Assembly: GCF_004345725.1 (NCBI RefSeq)
Contig: NZ_SLXG01000005.1
Coordinates: 69,605-133,604, forward strand
Direction: 5' to 3'
Length of the DNA: 64,000 bases
Source: Crenobacter luteus
GTDB lineage: Bacteria; Pseudomonadota; Gammaproteobacteria; Burkholderiales; Chromobacteriaceae
This document shows positions 55,076 through 63,814 of the stretch, piece after piece. A program made the translations under genes and the position numbers. The notes below the pieces were generated by a model. That model searched no databases. It was given only the letters and a program-made list of their open reading frames with translations, and was not told where the DNA came from. Each line of letters opens with the position of its first letter. Position 1 is the first letter of the stretch.

Positions 55076-57580
55076 TCAGCGCCGCTGCGCCGCGAGGTAG
55101 GCTTCGAAGTGCGCGGCCGGCATCGGCTTGCCGAACAGATAGCCCTGCGCCGCGTCGCAGCCGAGCGCGGCGAGGAAGTCGCGCTGCGCGGCCTCCTCCA
55201 CCCCCTCGGCGACCACCGCCAGCCCGAGGCTCTTGGCGATCGACACGATGGCGGTGGTGATCGCCGCGTCGTCCTTGTCGTGCGACAGGTCGGCGATGAA
55301 CGAACGGTCGATCTTCAGCACCTGCACCGGCAGGCGCTTGAGGTAGGCGAGGCTCGAGTAGCCGGTGCCGAAGTCGTCGATCGACAGCTGCACGCCGAGC
55401 GCGCGCAATTCGTCGAGCATGCCGACCTGGCCGCCATCGGCGTCGTCCATCGCGACGCTTTCGGTGACCTCCAGCTCCAGATAGTCGCTTTCGAGCCCCG
55501 AGTCGGCCAGCGCGGCGCGCACCGTGTCGACCAGGCCGCCGAGCTTGAGCTGGCGCCCGGACAGGTTGACCGCCATGCGGCCGGCGAACAGCCCCTCAGC
55601 GACCCAGCGCCGCGTGTCGCGGCAGGCGGTCGCCAGCACCCACTCGCCGATCGCGCCGATCAGCGCGCTCTCCTCGGCGATCGGGATGAACTGCGCCGGC
55701 GACACCATGCCGAGCTCCGGGTGGCGCCAGCGCAGCAGCGCCTCGGCGCCGACCGGCGCGCCGGTGGCCAGCGACACCTTGGGCTGGTACCACAGTTCGA
55801 ACTCGTCCTGCGCCAGCGCGCGGCGCAGCGCGTACTCGAGCTTGAGCCGCTCGATCGCGCGCACGTTCAATTCGGCGGTGTAGAACTGGAAGGTGTTCTT
55901 GCCGCGCTCCTTGGCGCGGTACATCGCGGTGTCGGCGTGCGTCAGCAGGGTTTCGGGCGCGACGCCGTCGTCCGGGTAGAGGCTGACGCCGACGCTGGCG
56001 GTGACGAACACCTCCTCGCCGGCCAGCTCGGTCTCGTCGGCGACCGCCTCGAGCACGCGCTGCGCGTGGCGGGCGGCGTCCTCCACGCCGGCGATGCCGG
56101 GAATCAGCACGGTGAACTCGTCGCCGGACAGCCTTGCGACGGTCGCGCCCTCGGGCATCGCCTCGCGCAGGTCGGCGCCGATGCGCGCCAGGAGCTCGTC
56201 GCCGGCGGCGTGGCCTAGCGTGTCGTTGACCAGCTTGAAACGGTCCAGGTCGACGAAGAACAGCGCCAGCCGCTCCTTGCCCGCCTGCGCCGCGGCGATC
56301 GCCTCGGCCAACCTTTCGAGGAACAGCGTGCGGTTGGGCAGGCCGGTCAGCGCGTCGTGGTTGGCGAGGAAGTGCAAGCGCTCCTCGGCCTGCTTGCGGC
56401 GCGTGATGTCGGAGAACACCGCGACGTAGTGGCCGAGCGCGTCGTTCTCGTCGCTGATCGCGGTGATGCTCAGGTGCTCGGTGTACAACAGGCCGTTCTT
56501 GCGCCGGTTGACCACCTCGCCCTGCCATTGTCCGTCGCGCTTCAGCGTGGTCCACAGCTCGCGGTAGAAGTCGGGCGACTGCTTGCCCGATTTCAGCAGC
56601 GCCGGCGTCTGGCCGATCGCCTCGTCGGCGGCGTAGCCGGTGATGCGGGTGAAGGCCGGGTTGACCGACAGGATCGTGCCGTCGCCGTCAGTGATCAGGA
56701 TGCCCTCGAGCGTCGATTCGAACACCTTGTCGGCGAGCCTCAGGCTCTGGCGCGAGCGCAGCAAGGCCGCGTCGCGCTCCTTGAGCGCGGTGTGCAACTC
56801 GAGCAGGAACTCCTGCTCGATGCCGGCGAGGATGTCGGCGAAGCCGACCACGCCGCAGATCGAGCCGTCCGGCGCCCGCAGCGCCAGATGGCGGATCTGG
56901 CGCTCGGCCAGCAGCTGGCGCGCCTGCAAGAGGCTGGTGGCGCCGGGCACCGCGAGCAAGGGCCGCGAGCACAGCGTCTCCAGCGTCGCCTCCTGCGCGC
57001 AAGGCTCGGCCAACAGGAACAGCACGTCGCGCAGCGTGAACATGCCGTAGCCGCCGTCGGCGCAGCACACCACCAGCGCGTCGAAGCGCCGCTCGCGCAG
57101 CACGGCGAGCGCCTCGCGCACCGGCACGGCGCCGTCGAGCAGCAGCGGCGGCGCGACCGCGAGGCTGTCGAGGCGGCGCACGCTGAGGAAGGATTCCGCC
57201 CCCTGGTTCAGCACGATGTCGGACAGCGACACGAAGCCGACGTAGCGGCCGTCGCGCTCGACCAGCGCGTGCCGCAGGCCGCGCGCGCGGAACAGCGAGG
57301 TCGCGTCGTGGATCGAGGTGTCGGCGGCGAGCGTCAGCACCGAGCGGCTCATCCACTCGCTGACCGGGCAGGCCAGCCGCGCCGTATCGCCCGGGTCGAG
57401 CCGCAGCGCGTCGGCCTCGGTCCAGATGCCGAGCGCGCGACCGTCGTCGCCGAGCACGACGATGGCCGCACGGCGTTGCTCGGCCATCCGGCGCGCCGCC
57501 TCGTTCAGCGGGGTGTCGGGCGTACAGGCGAGGATGTCGGCGCTGGCGATCTGTTCGATGGGCTGTAACAGAGGGGGCAT
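55076..57580 (-). CDS. Four-CBS, PAS, GGDEF and EAL signalling protein
   Basis: An 834-residue protein: four CBS motifs (about residues 8-60, 74-125, 140-190, 205-258), a PAS domain (about 280-405), GGDEF (about 410-570) with the motif SGDEF at 485-489, and EAL (about 585-830) with EALLRW at 613-618 plus the DDFGTGYSSL loop. It therefore probably both senses a nucleotide (CBS) and a small ligand (PAS) and turns over cyclic di-GMP. The SGDEF site may be weak or inactive; the EAL site looks intact. No membrane segment is evident. Confidence 0.93.
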   Translation of the reverse strand: MPPLLQPIEQIASADILACTPDTPLNEAARRMAEQRRAAIVVLGDDGRALGIWTEADALRLDPGDTARLACPVSEWMSRSVLTLAADTSIHDATSLFRARGLRHALVERDGRYVGFVSLSDIVLNQGAESFLSVRRLDSLAVAPPLLLDGAVPVREALAVLRERRFDALVVCCADGGYGMFTLRDVLFLLAEPCAQEATLETLCSRPLLAVPGATSLLQARQLLAERQIRHLALRAPDGSICGVVGFADILAGIEQEFLLELHTALKERDAALLRSRQSLRLADKVFESTLEGILITDGDGTILSVNPAFTRITGYAADEAIGQTPALLKSGKQSPDFYRELWTTLKRDGQWQGEVVNRRKNGLLYTEHLSITAISDENDALGHYVAVFSDITRRKQAEERLHFLANHDALTGLPNRTLFLERLAEAIAAAQAGKERLALFFVDLDRFKLVNDTLGHAAGDELLARIGADLREAMPEGATVARLSGDEFTVLIPGIAGVEDAARHAQRVLEAVADETELAGEEVFVTASVGVSLYPDDGVAPETLLTHADTAMYRAKERGKNTFQFYTAELNVRAIERLKLEYALRRALAQDEFELWYQPKVSLATGAPVGAEALLRWRHPELGMVSPAQFIPIAEESALIGAIGEWVLATACRDTRRWVAEGLFAGRMAVNLSGRQLKLGGLVDTVRAALADSGLESDYLELEVTESVAMDDADGGQVGMLDELRALGVQLSIDDFGTGYSSLAYLKRLPVQVLKIDRSFIADLSHDKDDAAITTAIVSIAKSLGLAVVAEGVEEAAQRDFLAALGCDAAQGYLFGKPMPAAHFEAYLAAQRR
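56302..56315 (-). repeat. Copy of the recurrent GGTTGGCCGAG word
   Basis: 13 of 14 matches inside the signalling gene, read as ERLAEA with AGG and TTG codons. Confidence 0.7.
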
Positions 57581-57619
57581 GGAAGCGCTTTAGTCAACGA
57601 GGTGAAAATACATCGGGCA

Positions 57620-57650
57620 ATTATATTGAATTTCCTTAACTTTTCGTCAT
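57620..57650 (-). promoter_or_regulatory. Candidate promoter of the CBS/PAS/GGDEF/EAL gene
   Basis: A perfect TATAAT on the minus strand (57625-57620) lies 40 bases before the ATG, in an AT-rich patch; a GATGACG-like -35 is near 57650 with slightly long spacing. Confidence 0.5.
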
Positions 57651-57738
57651 CCCACCGCATTCAATCGTCGTCCGCCTTGATCGTGGACAAACCGTGCGCA
57701 AGCCGGCCCCACCCAAAGCCAAGGGATTACCCGTGCGC

Positions 57739-57768
57739 AAAAAAGGGCCCCGTCCGGAGCCCCCTTGC
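57739..57768 (-). terminator. Terminator after rimO
   Basis: Minus-strand stem GGGC.CGG / CCG.GCCC with one mismatch followed by six T (57744-57739), about 20-50 bases after the rimO stop. Confidence 0.6.
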
Positions 57769-57788
57769 CGTTCGCGACCCGGCCGCGC

Positions 57789-59105
57789 TCAGACGCGCTC
57801 GGCCCACAGGTCGTATTCGTCCGAGTCGGTGATGCGCACCTCGACGAAGTCGCCGACCTTCAGGCCCTCGTCGTCGCCGAGGTAGACCAAGCCGTCGATC
57901 TCCGGCGCGTCGGCGTAGCTGCGGCACACCGCGCCCTTGTCGTCGATCTCGTCGACCAGCACGGTCAGCGTTCGGCCAACCTTGGCGGCGAGCTTGGCGG
58001 CGCTGATCTTCGCCTGCAGTTCCATGAAGCGCGCCTTGCGCTCTTCCTTGACCTCTTCCGGTACCGGGTCGGCCAGCTCGTTGGCGGCCGCGCCCTCGAC
58101 CGGCGAGTAGGTGAAACAGCCGACGCGGTCGAGCTGCGCCGCCTCGAGAAAGTCGAGCAGCTCCTGGAAATCCTCCTCGGTCTCGCCGGGGAAGCCGATG
58201 ATGAAGGTCGAGCGGATCACCAGATCCGGGCAGATCGCGCGCCACTTCTTGATGCGCTCGAGCACGTTGTCCGCGTTGGCCGGGCGCTTCATCGCCTTGA
58301 GGATCTTCTTGCTCGCGTGCTGGAACGGGATGTCGAGGTAAGGCAGGATCTTGCCCTCGGCCATCAGCGGAATCACCTCGTCGACGTGCGGGTACGGGTA
58401 GACGTAGTGCAGGCGCACCCAGATGCCGAGGCGGCCGAGTTCCTCGCACAGCTCGGTCATGCGCGTCCTGACCGGGCGGCCGTTGTGGAAGCCGGTCTTG
58501 TACTTGACGTCGACGCCGTAGGCCGAGGTGTCCTGCGAGATCACCAGCACTTCCTTGACGCCGGACTTGGCGAGGTTCTCGGCCTCGCGCAGCACGTCGT
58601 GGATCGGGCGGCTGTCGAGGTCGCCGCGCATCGACGGGATGATGCAGAAGGTGCAGCGGTGGTTGCAGCCCTCGGAAATCTTCAGATAGGCGTAGTGCTT
58701 GGGCGTCAGCTTGATGCCGGCGGCCGGCACCAGGTCGACGAAGGGGTCGTGCGGCTTGGGCAGGTGGGCGTGGATGTGGTTCATCACCTCGTCCGACGCG
58801 TGCGGACCGGTGACGGCCAGCACCGACGGGTGCACCTCCTTGACGACATCGCCCTTGGCACCCAGGCAGCCGGTGACGATCACCTTGCCGTTCTCGTTCA
58901 GCGCCTCGCCGATCGCGTCGAGCGACTCGGCGACCGCCGAGTCGATGAAGCCGCAGGTGTTGACCACCACGAGGTCGGCGCCGTCGTAACTGGGCGCGAT
59001 CTCGTAGCCTTCGGCGCGCAGCTTGGTGAGGATTTGCTCGGAGTCGACGAGCGCTTTCGGACAGCCGAGCGAAACGAAGCCGACCTTCGGTGCGGTGTGG
59101 GACAT
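57789..59105 (-). CDS. rimO: Ribosomal protein S12 methylthiotransferase
   Basis: RimO adds a methylthio group to Asp89 of S12. The 438-residue enzyme has the N-terminal cluster cysteines C15, C51 and C80, the radical SAM motif CNHRCTFC (C147, C151, C154) and a C-terminal TRAM domain. All six cluster cysteines are intact. The next gene upstream is phaR, 138 bases away. Confidence 0.97.
   Translation of the reverse strand: MSHTAPKVGFVSLGCPKALVDSEQILTKLRAEGYEIAPSYDGADLVVVNTCGFIDSAVAESLDAIGEALNENGKVIVTGCLGAKGDVVKEVHPSVLAVTGPHASDEVMNHIHAHLPKPHDPFVDLVPAAGIKLTPKHYAYLKISEGCNHRCTFCIIPSMRGDLDSRPIHDVLREAENLAKSGVKEVLVISQDTSAYGVDVKYKTGFHNGRPVRTRMTELCEELGRLGIWVRLHYVYPYPHVDEVIPLMAEGKILPYLDIPFQHASKKILKAMKRPANADNVLERIKKWRAICPDLVIRSTFIIGFPGETEEDFQELLDFLEAAQLDRVGCFTYSPVEGAAANELADPVPEEVKEERKARFMELQAKISAAKLAAKVGRTLTVLVDEIDDKGAVCRSYADAPEIDGLVYLGDDEGLKVGDFVEVRITDSDEYDLWAERV
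57970..57983 (-). repeat. Copy of the recurrent GGTTGGCCGAG word
   Basis: 13 of 14 matches inside rimO, read in a different frame from most copies (KVGRT). Confidence 0.7.
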
Positions 59106-59141
59106 ACCTGTATCTCGAACCTTGAACTGATGAAACGTGCG

Positions 59142-59183
59142 AAAAAACGACGACAGCCGGCGGTCTTTCCGGACCCCCGGCTG
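59142..59183 (-). terminator. Intrinsic terminator after phaR
   Basis: On the minus strand an imperfect stem around CAGCCGG/CCGGCTG (59154-59183) is followed by GTCGTTTTTT (T-run 59147-59142). It lies between phaR and rimO. Confidence 0.75.
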
Positions 59184-59243
59184 CCAAATGCCTGAAATTA
59201 TAAGAGAAAACGCCGGTGCGTGTCAGCGCCGCGGCGTCCTCCG

Positions 59244-59816
59244 TCAGGGCTTCATCCCGCCGTCCTCGTCGTCCTTGTCGCCGTAGCCGGGAAACGGGAA
59301 GCCGGTGGTGAACAGCTGCTTGGTCTGTTCCTGCATGCGCGTCTGCATCTCGAGGAACAGGCTGGTGCTCTGCTCCATATAGTTGGCCATCACGTTCTGC
59401 ATCGCCGGGCCCTGGAACTTCATGTACTCGCCCCACAGCGAGTTGTTGAACACGCCCTTGTCGCCGTACAACGTCTGCGTCTGCTCCTGCAGCTTTTGCT
59501 GCAGCTGCGCGAAAATCTGCAGGTTCTTCTCGAGGAAGGGGCCCATCATGCCCTGCATCGCCTGGCCGTAGAAACGGATGAACTGGGTCAGCACCTCGTA
59601 GCTGAACATCGGCATGCCACCGTTTTCCTCTTCCAGGATGATCTGCAAGAGCACGCTGCGCGTGATGTCGTCCTGGGTCTTGGCGTCGACGACCTGGATG
59701 TCGACGTTGTCCAGCACCAGTTGCTTCACGTCGCCCAGCGTGATGTAGGAACTGGTCGCCGTGTCGTACAGCCGACGGTTCGGATATTTCTTGATGACCC
59801 TCTTTTCAACACCCAT
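59244..59816 (-). CDS. phaR: Polyhydroxyalkanoate synthesis repressor PhaR
   Basis: PhaR represses phasin genes and binds PHA granules. The 190-residue protein starts VEKRVIKKYPNRRLYDTATSSYIT, the DNA/polymer-binding family signature, with a central ITRSVLLQIILEEENGG and a glutamine/methionine-rich C-terminal coil. It diverges from the phasin gene it presumably controls; see the palindrome in the gap. Confidence 0.95.
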   Translation of the reverse strand: MGVEKRVIKKYPNRRLYDTATSSYITLGDVKQLVLDNVDIQVVDAKTQDDITRSVLLQIILEEENGGMPMFSYEVLTQFIRFYGQAMQGMMGPFLEKNLQIFAQLQQKLQEQTQTLYGDKGVFNNSLWGEYMKFQGPAMQNVMANYMEQSTSLFLEMQTRMQEQTKQLFTTGFPFPGYGDKDDEDGGMKP

Positions 59817-59933
59817 GTAACACTCCCGTTTTATTGTCTGCGGCGTGTGGCGCTTCCGGCGAATTTACCATAAATGCAACAGGCTAGAGCAAAGCCTCTA
59901 GGTAGGTCGAAACGGACGTGTTACATTCCCCCT

Positions 59934-59947
59934 GCATTGTGCAATGC
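59934..59947. promoter_or_regulatory. Palindrome in the phaR-phaP gap, possible PhaR operator
   Basis: GCATTG-TG-CAATGC in the 196-base divergent gap, 65 bases before the phasin ATG. It is TGC-rich, as reported for PhaR sites in Paracoccus. Binding is inferred from position, not shown. Confidence 0.45.
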
Positions 59948-60012
59948 GGAAAAGCGCATCGACACCATAACGATGATCCGCCAGTCACCACCGGAAAATA
60001 GAGGGTAAGCCT

Positions 60013-60564
60013 ATGTTCGCCACGAATGAGCAATTGAGCAAGCTGTCCTTGAGCGGCGTCGAGTCCGCTCTGCGTTTCGCCCAGATCTCGCTGGACAGCG
60101 CCGAGCGTCTCGTCAAGCTCAATCTCGAGCTGTCCAAACAATCGCTGGAAGGCAACGTCAAAGCGGCCCGCGACCTGGCTGGCGTGTCCGACCCGCAGGA
60201 AGTGTTCTCGCGCGTCAACCAGATCGCCAGCCAGTCGGTCGAACAGGCCGTCGCCGGCTCGCGCAGCGCCTACGAGATCGTCTCCCAGGCCCAGACCGAA
60301 CTGTCGAGCCTGGTCGAGGAGAACGTCGACGCCTTCAACAAGGCGCTGATCTCGTCGGTCGAGACCTTCGCCAAGACCCAGCAGACCCCGGGCGCCGACG
60401 TCGCCGTGGTCGGCCTGAAGAACACCCTCGCCGCCGCCACCGCTGCGGTGAGCACCTTCACCAAGGCCGCCCAGCAAGCCGGCCAGTTCGCCGACGCGAG
60501 CTTCAAGGCCGCCGGCCAGGCAACCACCGAAGCGGTCAAGGCGACCACCGCCAAGCGCGGCTGA
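60013..60564 (+). CDS. Phasin family protein (PHA granule-associated)
   Basis: A 183-residue amphipathic helical protein: FATNEQLSKLSLSGVESALRFAQ, LAGVSDPQEVFSRVNQIA and VEENVDAFNKALISSVETFAKT are typical of the phasin_2 family that coats polyhydroxybutyrate granules. It stands beside phaR, 42 kb from phaC-phaA. AGAGGG precedes the ATG; a terminator follows. Confidence 0.92.
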   Translation: MFATNEQLSKLSLSGVESALRFAQISLDSAERLVKLNLELSKQSLEGNVKAARDLAGVSDPQEVFSRVNQIASQSVEQAVAGSRSAYEIVSQAQTELSSLVEENVDAFNKALISSVETFAKTQQTPGADVAVVGLKNTLAAATAAVSTFTKAAQQAGQFADASFKAAGQATTEAVKATTAKRG

Positions 60565-60581
60565 TCGCGCCGACCGAGACG

Positions 60582-60615
60582 AAACCACACCCCGTTACCG
60601 GGTGTGGTTTTTTTG
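60582..60615 (+). terminator. Intrinsic terminator after the phasin gene
   Basis: 11-bp stem AAACCACACCC/GGGTGTGGTTT with a seven-base loop and seven T, 17 bases after the stop. Confidence 0.9.
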
Positions 60616-60664
60616 CGCCCGGAGTACAATCCGGGCATCGCCCCCAACGGACAATCCTGAACGC

Positions 60665-61792
60665 ATGAAAATCAGCAGCCTGTTTGACGCCGGCAATATC
60701 GAAGTCGTCTCGCTCGACCGCTACGACGATATCCAGCTCAAGATCCGCAAGGACAACGGCTCGGATTTCGCGCAATGGTTCTACTTCCGCCTGCAGGGCG
60801 CCGCCTACCAGCCCTGCACCCTGAAACTGCTGAATGCCCACGAGTGCGCCTACCCGGAAGGCTGGCAGGATTACCAGGCGGTCGCCTCCTACGACCGCAC
60901 CAACTGGTTCCGCGTGCCGACCCGCTACGAGGACGGCGTGCTCGTCATCGAACACACGCCGCTGGCCGGCAGCGTCTACTACGCCTACTTCGAGCCCTAC
61001 TCGCACGAGCAACACCTGAACCTGATCGGCCAGGCGCAGGGCTCGGGCCTGTGCCAGGTGTCCGACCTCGGCAGTACGCTCGACGGCCGCGACCTCAACC
61101 TCTTGACCATCGGCCACGAGGTCGAGTCCGACCTGAAAGTCTGGATCATCGCCCGCCAGCACCCCGGCGAGACGATGGCCGAATGGTTCGTCGAGGGGCT
61201 GCTGTCGCGCCTCCTCGACCCGCAGGACGCCACCGCGCGCGCGCTGCTCGACCACGCGACCTTCTACATCGTCCCGAACATGAACCCGGACGGCTCGGTA
61301 CGCGGCCACCTGCGCACCAACGCGGTCGGCACCAACCTGAACCGCGAGTGGCAGTCGCCGTCGCTCGAAAAGAGCCCCGAGGTGTACTACGTGCGGGAGA
61401 AGATGAAGGAAACCGGCGTCGACCTGTTCCTCGACATCCACGGCGACGAGACCATCCCCTACGTCTTTCTCGCCGGCAACGACGGCATCCCGTCGTTCGA
61501 TGAAAGGTTGGCCGAGCTGCAGGAGCGCTTCCGCCAGCAGCTCCTCCTGGCCAGCCCCGACTTCCAGACCGAGTTCGGCTACACGCCGGACCAGTTCGGC
61601 GACGCCAACATGACGCTGGCGACCGCGTGGGTCGGTCACACCTTCAACTGCCTCGCCTTCACGCTCGAGATGCCGTTCAAGGACAACGCCAACCTGCCGG
61701 ACGACGACTTCGGCTGGAACGGCCAGCGCAGCCTGCGCCTGGGCGAGGCGATGCTGACGCCGATCTACGGCGTGCTCGGCCGCCTGCGCTGA
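60665..61792 (+). CDS. M14-family metallocarboxypeptidase, cytosolic type
   Basis: A 375-residue protein with an N-terminal beta domain (1-120) and a zinc carboxypeptidase domain. Zinc ligands are H166 and E169 in RQHPGETM and H259 in DIHGDE; the catalytic glutamate is E335 in FTLEMPF. NPDGSVRGHLRTNAVGTNLNREW is the substrate-binding region of cytosolic AGBL-like M14 enzymes. No signal peptide. Its natural substrate is unknown; it is not an obvious peptidoglycan enzyme. Confidence 0.9.
   Translation: MKISSLFDAGNIEVVSLDRYDDIQLKIRKDNGSDFAQWFYFRLQGAAYQPCTLKLLNAHECAYPEGWQDYQAVASYDRTNWFRVPTRYEDGVLVIEHTPLAGSVYYAYFEPYSHEQHLNLIGQAQGSGLCQVSDLGSTLDGRDLNLLTIGHEVESDLKVWIIARQHPGETMAEWFVEGLLSRLLDPQDATARALLDHATFYIVPNMNPDGSVRGHLRTNAVGTNLNREWQSPSLEKSPEVYYVREKMKETGVDLFLDIHGDETIPYVFLAGNDGIPSFDERLAELQERFRQQLLLASPDFQTEFGYTPDQFGDANMTLATAWVGHTFNCLAFTLEMPFKDNANLPDDDFGWNGQRSLRLGEAMLTPIYGVLGRLR
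61504..61517 (+). repeat. Perfect copy of the recurrent 14-base word
   Basis: AAGGTTGGCCGAGC inside the carboxypeptidase gene, read as ERLAEL. Confidence 0.8.
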
Positions 61793-61812
61793 ACCGGCGC
61801 ACGGCACCATGC

Positions 61813-61839
61813 AAAAACCCCGCCGACGCGGGGTTTTTT
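61813..61839 (+). terminator. Intrinsic terminator after the M14 peptidase gene
   Basis: 11-bp stem AAAAACCCCGC/GCGGGGTTTTT with a four-base loop and T-rich tail; also downstream of the convergent gene. Confidence 0.9.
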
Positions 61840-61861
61840 GTCGTTCGCAAACCAGGGCCGC

Positions 61862-63592
61862 TCAGGGGCGCGGCGCGTGCTCCAGCGGCCTCACCAGCTC
61901 GACCTCGGCCAGGCACCAGTCGCTGCCCTTCTCGAGCAGGGCCGACAGACCGATCTGGAAATGCTTGCCGCGCGCGCTCATCACCAGTTGCTTGCCCGGC
62001 GTATAGGCAGCCAGCGGCAACAGCAGCGCGTTCAGCGACCGCCCCTCCCGCCTGGTCGGCACGAAGATGCCGATCTGGCCGCCGTGCCACAGCTGGTCGG
62101 ACGGCAGGCTCATGTCGGTTCGACCGTCCAGCGGACGCAGCGAAGCGGCCACCGGCCGCTCGCTCAAGGTCTCGATGCCGAGAAACACGCGCTCCCGGTT
62201 CAGGCGCCGGATACGACGCACCACGCCCAGCGACCAGTCCGGCTTCTCCTGGCTGCGAAAACCGACCAGCGCGCCGAGGCTCACCCATTCGTTGCCCTGC
62301 GCATCCAGCGATACGCCCAGCCCGGTCAGGCTCACGTTTTCGACGCTCCAGCGCGACAGGTCGTGGTGCGGGGCGGCCACCTCGGGCACCGCCGCCGCAC
62401 CGGCCGCACGATCCTTGCGACGCCCGGTCACGAAGCCGTAAATGCGGATGTCGCTCATGTCGTTGTAGTTATCGGGATGGCTCTGCGTGCCGCGCATCTG
62501 CAACTGCTCGTCGGGTTGCCGGATCAGGCGGTGCAGCAGCGTCAGCCGGTAGGCGACCTCGATCTGCCGGTCGGCCACGCTGACGCGTTCGGCACGCTCG
62601 AAACGGACCGACTTCACCGCCCACTCGCGGCACAGCAGCCGCAGCAGGCCCGCGTCGATGCCGGGCTCGAGCAAGGCCTTGAGCTCGGCAGGCGGCCGGC
62701 CAGCCTCCAGCGCCGCAAGCCAGCCGTACAGCGCGTCGAGGAATTCTGCGGTGCTCCAGTAGCGTCCGTGCGCGCTGCCGATGGCCGAGTTGCAACGCGC
62801 CGCCGGGCGCCCACGGTCCAGCGCAATCATGAAGCTGGCCTCCTCGCTGAAGTCGCGGCGGATCGTCAGCCGGTTCGACAGACGACCAAGCACTTCGTAG
62901 GCGAAATGCAGCTGGCGGATGCCCAGATTTCCGGCAGACAACAGCGACAGCATATGCAGGATCAGGAACTGGTCCTGCACCGTCGTACCGGCGGATTCGC
63001 CGACCGCTCCGAACAGATGGACGGGGACGGTATCGATGCCCTGATCTTCCGCAAAAAGGAAAAGCCGGTTCGCATTCAGCCAGAATGCGTCATCGGGCGC
63101 GTAATGCCGGTAAAACTGCCAGCGCGCGTACTCGCCGAGATAATGCAGCATGCGGGACAGCACCAGCGGCAGCAGCGCATAAACCCTCACGCCGTCCTCG
63201 CTCTGCAGGTCGAGCGCAAGAAACCGTTCGTAGGCGTTCAGGAATTGTTTGCCGTAATGCAGTATCTGGCCGCGCAGCTGGCTCTCGAGCGCACGGGGCA
63301 TGCGGGTATTCATCAGATACTGCTCGCCCAGCTGCTCGTGCAAACCATGGGTCTCGAAATTCAGCGCCAGCAGGGCTTCCAGCGTTGAAGAATCCAGGGA
63401 CTCCGCATCCGTCTCGTTGAACTCGGCAACGAGCGCGGCAACCCGGCCGTGCACTGCCGAGCCGAGTTCTTCGCGCTGCGCGTCGACCCAGCGTTTTGCA
63501 GCGTCGGCGCTGGCGAGCGGATCGCTTTTTTTGCGAGGGGAACGGGAGAAGAAATCCAGCATGGCATCCAGGTCTTTGTGTCGGAGGGACAT
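61862..63592 (-). CDS. Large protein with a C-terminal PilZ-like domain
   Basis: A 576-residue protein. The first 390 residues are helical with no family I can name (LEALLALNFETHGLHEQLGEQ). From residue 391, RRKDR followed by NVSLTGLG about 30 residues later gives the RxxxR...NxSxxG pattern of PilZ cyclic-di-GMP receptors, and the strand-rich stretch to about 475 fits the barrel. A cyclic-di-GMP effector role is inference. ATG at 63592 is used; M11 is an alternative. Confidence 0.7.
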   Translation of the reverse strand: MSLRHKDLDAMLDFFSRSPRKKSDPLASADAAKRWVDAQREELGSAVHGRVAALVAEFNETDAESLDSSTLEALLALNFETHGLHEQLGEQYLMNTRMPRALESQLRGQILHYGKQFLNAYERFLALDLQSEDGVRVYALLPLVLSRMLHYLGEYARWQFYRHYAPDDAFWLNANRLFLFAEDQGIDTVPVHLFGAVGESAGTTVQDQFLILHMLSLLSAGNLGIRQLHFAYEVLGRLSNRLTIRRDFSEEASFMIALDRGRPAARCNSAIGSAHGRYWSTAEFLDALYGWLAALEAGRPPAELKALLEPGIDAGLLRLLCREWAVKSVRFERAERVSVADRQIEVAYRLTLLHRLIRQPDEQLQMRGTQSHPDNYNDMSDIRIYGFVTGRRKDRAAGAAAVPEVAAPHHDLSRWSVENVSLTGLGVSLDAQGNEWVSLGALVGFRSQEKPDWSLGVVRRIRRLNRERVFLGIETLSERPVAASLRPLDGRTDMSLPSDQLWHGGQIGIFVPTRREGRSLNALLLPLAAYTPGKQLVMSARGKHFQIGLSALLEKGSDWCLAEVELVRPLEHAPRP

Positions 63593-63725
63593 ACACAGCC
63601 AACGGCGGCCCGTTTCGGGCGGCTCGATACCGAATTATCCGCTCAGCGAAGGCTTGCGCAAGACAGTTTTGCAAAAAGCATAAAAATTGTCGCGTTCGGC
63701 AAGAGCAAGACGGCGAGCGTGCATG

Positions 63726-63751
63726 AAAAAGGGTGGCCCAAGCCACCCTTT
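63726..63751 (-). terminator. Orphan terminator hairpin next to the IS end
   Basis: 10-bp stem AAAGGGTGGC/GCCACCCTTT with a four-base loop, T-run on the minus strand. The only minus-strand gene upstream is the transposase fragment 60 bases away. In 63593-63814 I see no coding sequence other than this hairpin and an AT-rich patch. Confidence 0.7.
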
Positions 63752-63814
63752 GCATAATACCGCATTCGCTGCGTCCGGACTTTGCTATGGTCGAGCCGCC
63801 CGCTTTCAGAGCCG

